This document shows, one piece after another, positions 59,852 through 64,000 of a stretch of DNA of 64,000 nt; positions within the stretch are counted from its first letter, which is position 1, and every line of letters starts with the position of its first letter. Where the stretch lies: assembly GCA_030272155.1 (NCBI GenBank), contig CP126195.1, positions 2,897,001 through 2,961,000 on the forward strand, given 5' to 3'. This DNA is from Tetradesmus obliquus (lineage: Eukaryota; Chlorophyta; Chlorophyceae; Sphaeropleales; Scenedesmaceae). The position numbers were made by a program, and so were the translations under genes. The notes under the pieces are model-generated. The model worked only from the letters and a program-made list of their open reading frames with translations, had not been told where the DNA came from and did no database searches.

Positions 59852-62423
59852 CCTGCTTCCCTTCCTGTTGCTGCTGCTGCCCCAAGTCCTGCCAGCCCTG
59901 CAGCTCCTGACACTGCCACTGACACTGCCACTGCTGCAGTTGGCGGCGGTGGTGGCGGCAACACATGAATACTGGCAAAGGCTGCATAGCTGCCAGCAGC
60001 ACTGCCGCTGCTGTTGGATTGAAGCATGCTTTCACAGCTGACAGCGTTGCTGCTGCTGCTGCTGGCCGCAGTGGAAGTGACTGCCCAGCTGCTGCTGCTG
60101 CTGCCACCGGCATGGCTTGGCAGTGGCTCCGCTTGTGCAGCTGCTGTCCAAGCACTGGGTGCATGAGCAGCCACAACGCTGCTTGTTGCTGACTGCTGCT
60201 GCGCAGTGCCGCCGCTGCTGCCGCTTGCTGCACCAGCACGGCTGCCCAGGTGCAGCTGCAGCATCTTCTTCACATCCAGTTGCACATACTCTTCCGACAC
60301 GAATGGGCTGACTGTGAACTTGAAGCAGCCGTGTGTGTCATCTGCTATAACCTGTTTGAATTTGAGTGACAGACCAAGTTTGGCAGGGCTGCCAACCGCC
60401 TTGTCGACTGCTGCTGCCACGCGTGCGCAATTTGCTTGGTAGTTGGGCAGTTGCTCAGCCAGGAAGAGGGCAGCTGCGCGGCGAATGCGAGCTGCTGGGT
60501 ACAGCGCTGCTGATGCTGGGTACAGTGCATCCAGGGCTGCGCTGATGCTGCTGTTGCTGATGCCGGCGTGGCTCGAGGCTGATGCGTCTGCTGCAGGGCC
60601 AGCAGCAGATGTAAGTGCTGCTACCACTGCTGTGGCTGCTGCTGGTGGCTGGGGCGGCGCCAGGGATAGCAGCGGCGCATGAGCGCTGCTGCTGGCAAAG
60701 GCTGCATAGCTGCCTGCGGCACTGCTGCTGCTGCTGGATCTGAGCATGCTTGCAAAGCTAACAGCGTTGCTGCTGCTGCTGCTGGAGCTGGCTGCACTGG
60801 ATATGGCTGCCCAGCTGCTGCTGCTGCCACTGCTGCTGCTGCCACCGGCATGGCTCGACAGCGCTGCTGCGTGTGCAGCCGCTGGCCACGCGCTGGGTGC
60901 ATGAGCAGCCGCAACGCTGCTTGTTGCTGGCTGCAGCTGCGCAGTGCCGCTGCTGCTGCTGCTGCTGCTTGCTGCACCAGCCTGACTGCTCAGGTGCAGC
61001 TGCAGCATCTTCTGCATGTCAAGCTTTAAATACTCCTCTGAATGGTACAAGCCGACTGTGAACTTGAAGCAGCTGTTAGGGCCGTCTGTTATAACCTGTT
61101 TGAACTTGACTGACAGCCCAAGCTTGGCTGGGCTACCTACTTTTGAGTCAACTGTTGCGGCAACGCGCGCGCAGTTTGCTCGGTATTTGGGGAGCTGCTC
61201 TGCCAGGAAGAGCGCTGCTGCGCGGCGGATGCGTGTTGCTGGGTCTGCTGCTGTTGCTGGGTAGAGGGAATTCAGTGCTGCACTGATGTTGCGCATGCAG
61301 GCCAGCAGCAGCCTGCGTAGGCAGGAGTGCAGCATAAGGTGCCATAGGTGTCGCTGTGATGGGTGCTGCTTTGCAGCATTGAAATCAAGCACCGTCTGTC
61401 TACCTTGCTGTATGCAAGGCTGACAATGCTTCATACTCAAGCACAAATGAGCAGAGCAGGTGTACAATGCAGCACCAAAGTTTGATAGACGGCAAGGTTT
61501 GGTACACAGCAACTGCAGCGTACCTGTCACGCCTCAGCTGTACCCGCGCCTCAGACTCCTGTGTGTCCTGCACGGTGAAGCAGTCATCCTGCTGCAGCAG
61601 CTGCCTGAATGGGCCCAAGCCTGACTGCTGTGTTGTTGCGCCCAGCTCGTGCTTCACTGCTGAAGCAATGTGGGAGCTAGTGTCTACCATGGAAGGGCAA
61701 TTGAGCAGGTGCAGTGCAGCAGCACGCTTGGCACGTGCAGCGGCTGAGCTGCCTGGCCACGCTAGCAGCGTTGCAGCGCGGATGTCGCTGGCCTCGCTGT
61801 GGCTCAGGCTTGACTGCTGCCTTGCTAGGCTGGACTGCTGCTGGTGAGTTGAGCTGCTTTCAGCGTTGGTGCGGCTGCTGGAAGCAGCAGTAGTCTTCAG
61901 CAGCCTGCAGGAAAGCAGCAGTGTACCCAGGGCAATGGCAGCAAACAATAGGGCATTGCATGTTGAGTGTACTGGTGGACATCTCGTCCACAAGCAACTG
62001 CAGCAGCAACTGATGAGGGGAAGCACTTGACAAAAACTGCAGTGTTGTGTACTCAGCCACAGCGCTGGACACTAAAAGCTGAAACACACGCGCAGCTGTC
62101 CCACTCGTGTGGGTGGCCACCACTCACCTACCGGGCATCAGCTCAATCCACGCCTCTGACTCCACGGGGTTGTGCACTCTGAAGCACTTGTCGTTCTGCA
62201 GCAGCTGCCTGAAGGGGCCCAGGCCTGACTGCTGTGTCGTTGCACCCAGCTTTCGCTGGACTGTTTTAGCAACAGATGAGCTGGTTGCGCCCATGGAAGG
62301 GCAGCTGATGAGGTGTGCTGCAGCAGCACGCTTGGCACGCGCAGCTGCTGAGATGCCTGGCCAGGCATGGTGCGTTGCTTCCAAAAGTTCGTTGAGCTGT
62401 TGCTCTGATATGTCGGTGGTCAT
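59677..62423 (-). CDS. Four-repeat protein with an unrecognised ~75-residue domain
   Basis: Exons 62423-62128, 61904-61524 and 61312-59677, both junctions phase 2, join to 770 residues. Four copies of one domain can be aligned: A1 about 20-95, A2 about 147-221, B1 about 240-320, B2 about 485-570. A1 and A2 are close (both have GATTQQSGLGPFRQLLQ), B1 and B2 are close (GSPAKLGLS-KFKQVI), and A aligns to B almost without gaps. The shared pattern is A-R-x-x-R-A-A-A, then V-A-x-x-V, G, ten residues, F-(R/K)-Q, C-F, and S-E-x-x-x-x-L. Predicted layout of helix-helix-helix then two strands suggests a small winged-helix-like fold, perhaps LOTUS/OST-HTH-like, but that is a guess. Linkers are long Ser/Ala/Gly/His-rich low complexity, and the C-terminus is Ala-rich ending LLYVPDDHEIIM. 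No signal peptide. Function unknown. Confidence 0.75.
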
Positions 62424-64000
62424 GGCAGCGTCTTATGAAGCTGTTGTGCCAGTGCTGCTGCTCTTGACTGTTGTGGCAGCAGCGTGTAGGCGCAGTACGG
62501 AGTTATGATGCACAGCAACAAACGGTTTGAAGTACCATTGAGCTGTTCAGCACCGGCTGATCGCCAAAAGCTGTCTCGTAACGACACTGAACTGGCACGG
62601 ATAAGCCGGGCATCAGCAGTTCAACGCCACCCGACTAGCACCAACAGCTTCAGTTTGTTGAAATAATATAATTTGATGCGCTGTTGCATAGCCCGAGGTT
62701 CTGGTCGATGCCAGATCCAGCAAACCCTACGACAGGGCCCAAGGTTCAACGGTCCACGACCTGCTCAGCAGCAGTGCTCCAGGTCAACGTTACATGCTGG
62801 GAGATGCCGTGGGACCATTGCAGCATCCCTTTAGTTCGCACCCATGCCGCATCTTTCAGTGCAGCAAACAGAACGCCCTACGATGGTAGTAAAATGCTAG
62901 CTGAGCTCAGCACACTGCAGGCTGCAGCCCGGCTGTGAGGCACATTTGGCCATTGTGTGACGAGGCTGCCCTGCACTGCAATATGAGCACACGCCAGCAC
63001 CCCTGACATCCATTATATCTGCCACAGGAGCTTATAGCACAGCACATCTCACCAGCGCTATTGAGAAACCCATGCGCCCAGTCACCTCGCAGCTGCTGTG
63101 TGCTAATGCAGCAAGCAAGATGTTGGTGCTGAAGCTTTGTCTGACCATGCGACTTGGTCATGGCAATGGCACCAGATACAGTCAACGGCACGATTACTTG
63201 TACGTAAATCCAAGTTTGATTCGCCGGCCACATCACAACAAGCCGCCAGCATGCTGTGTACACAGCACATGTGCTGACTGCTGCCAAAGCAATATCCGCT
63301 GTTGAATGGCTCAACGTACATTGAACACAAGACGTTCTAGTTAGTAACTGTCAGACTGCTGATGGTGATATAGAACACTAGCTGGCGACCCAGTGACAAG
63401 ATGCTAGCCGCTGCCTGGGCACACAATATCACGTTTAGCTCATCTCCCCATATGTTCAGGCCAGCAACTAATCCCAAAGAAGCATGGAAGCAAGCATGAA
63501 AGCATATGGAGAAGGCTCAAGAAGAAACTGGATTGGCTCCAACTTTTTGGTTTTGGCTACCACACATGGTCAACAACGGGAGGGAAACAGCAGCTGAAGT
63601 CCAGAAACTGACGAATACTAACCATGTGACAAAAGAAGACATACAAGCAAGCAGCATACCAGCCACACATGAAACAACAAGCAGGGAATTAGTCCAAGGT
63701 CTTGCAACTCTTAGAGCGGCATGGTGAGGATGCCTCTCAAGACTGCATGCGCCAAACCATCAAAAGCAAGCATGCAACAGCACGCAGCGCATCTGCGCTG
63801 CTGCGCTGCAAAAGCTGCACCTCAGGTCAAGCTGTTGCACTGGAATTGCCACAAGGCATGCTCACAAGTGCACATCAAGCCAGTGTGCTAGCAGGCGTCG
63901 ATCACAACTCCACGCTAAGCAACAAGCATGCTCACAACCAATAAGCAGCTACACTACGGTGGGGAGAGCCCAGGAGGTCAGCATTGCAAAGCATCTGAGA
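62424..64000. other. Region upstream of the four-repeat gene, nothing recognised
   Basis: Holds the promoter of the minus-strand gene. Plus- and minus-strand open frames are short and show no known features. Confidence 0.45.

Overview
This window looks like nuclear DNA of a eukaryotic green alga, most likely a chlorophycean of the Scenedesmus/Tetradesmus type; the lineage is an inference. Seven of its genes are broken into many short exons with GT-AG (twice GC-AG) introns. CAG/CTG repeats run through introns and coding sequence, giving Gln/Ala/Ser runs in proteins. The gene set is plant-like: an organelle-type DNA gyrase A, a plant-type VPS18, V-ATPase subunit a, NADP-isocitrate dehydrogenase and a possible thylakoid-lumen protein. 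No rRNA, tRNA, CRISPR array, virus or intact transposon was seen.

Layout, left to right: 5' part of a metallo-beta-lactamase-fold hydrolase (-, runs off the left edge); a TauE/SafE anion permease (+, 1633-3912); an unrecognised Gln/Ala-rich protein (-, 6347-8280); VPS18 (-, 9853-20387, 19 exons); DNA gyrase subunit A (+, 20867-30357, 17 exons) from a shared 480-bp divergent promoter region; a decayed duplicate of the gyrA 3' end (32227-33230); an MFS drug:H+ antiporter-like transporter (-, 33431-39143); NADP-isocitrate dehydrogenase (-, 41197-45388, 10 exons); V-ATPase subunit a (+, 46636-54054, 16 exons); a dienelactone-hydrolase family protein (+, 55007-57058); a short protein with a lumen-type signal (+, 58031-58479); and a 770-residue protein built from four copies of one unrecognised ~75-residue domain (-, 59677-62423). 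I rebuilt exon chains by hand from splice signals, reading frame and family similarity. VPS18, IDH, V-ATPase a, the dienelactone hydrolase and the four-repeat protein each close to a whole number of codons.

Functionally, VPS18 (HOPS/CORVET tethering) and V-ATPase a (vacuole acidification) both serve the endolysosomal system; gyrase A maintains organelle DNA; TauE/SafE and the MFS protein are transporters; IDH supplies 2-oxoglutarate and NADPH. The genes are ordinary housekeeping genes and not an operon-like system.

The most unusual feature is structural. In five of the long genes the introns carry one to four extra, partly decayed copies of the edge of the neighbouring exon, each including the splice site, at about 95-140 bp spacing and commonly separated by CTG/CAG tracts. 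This exon-edge duplication recurs in more than 20 introns and is the pattern I would follow up first. Next are the four-copy domain protein and the VPS18 RING finger, which has lost zinc ligands.
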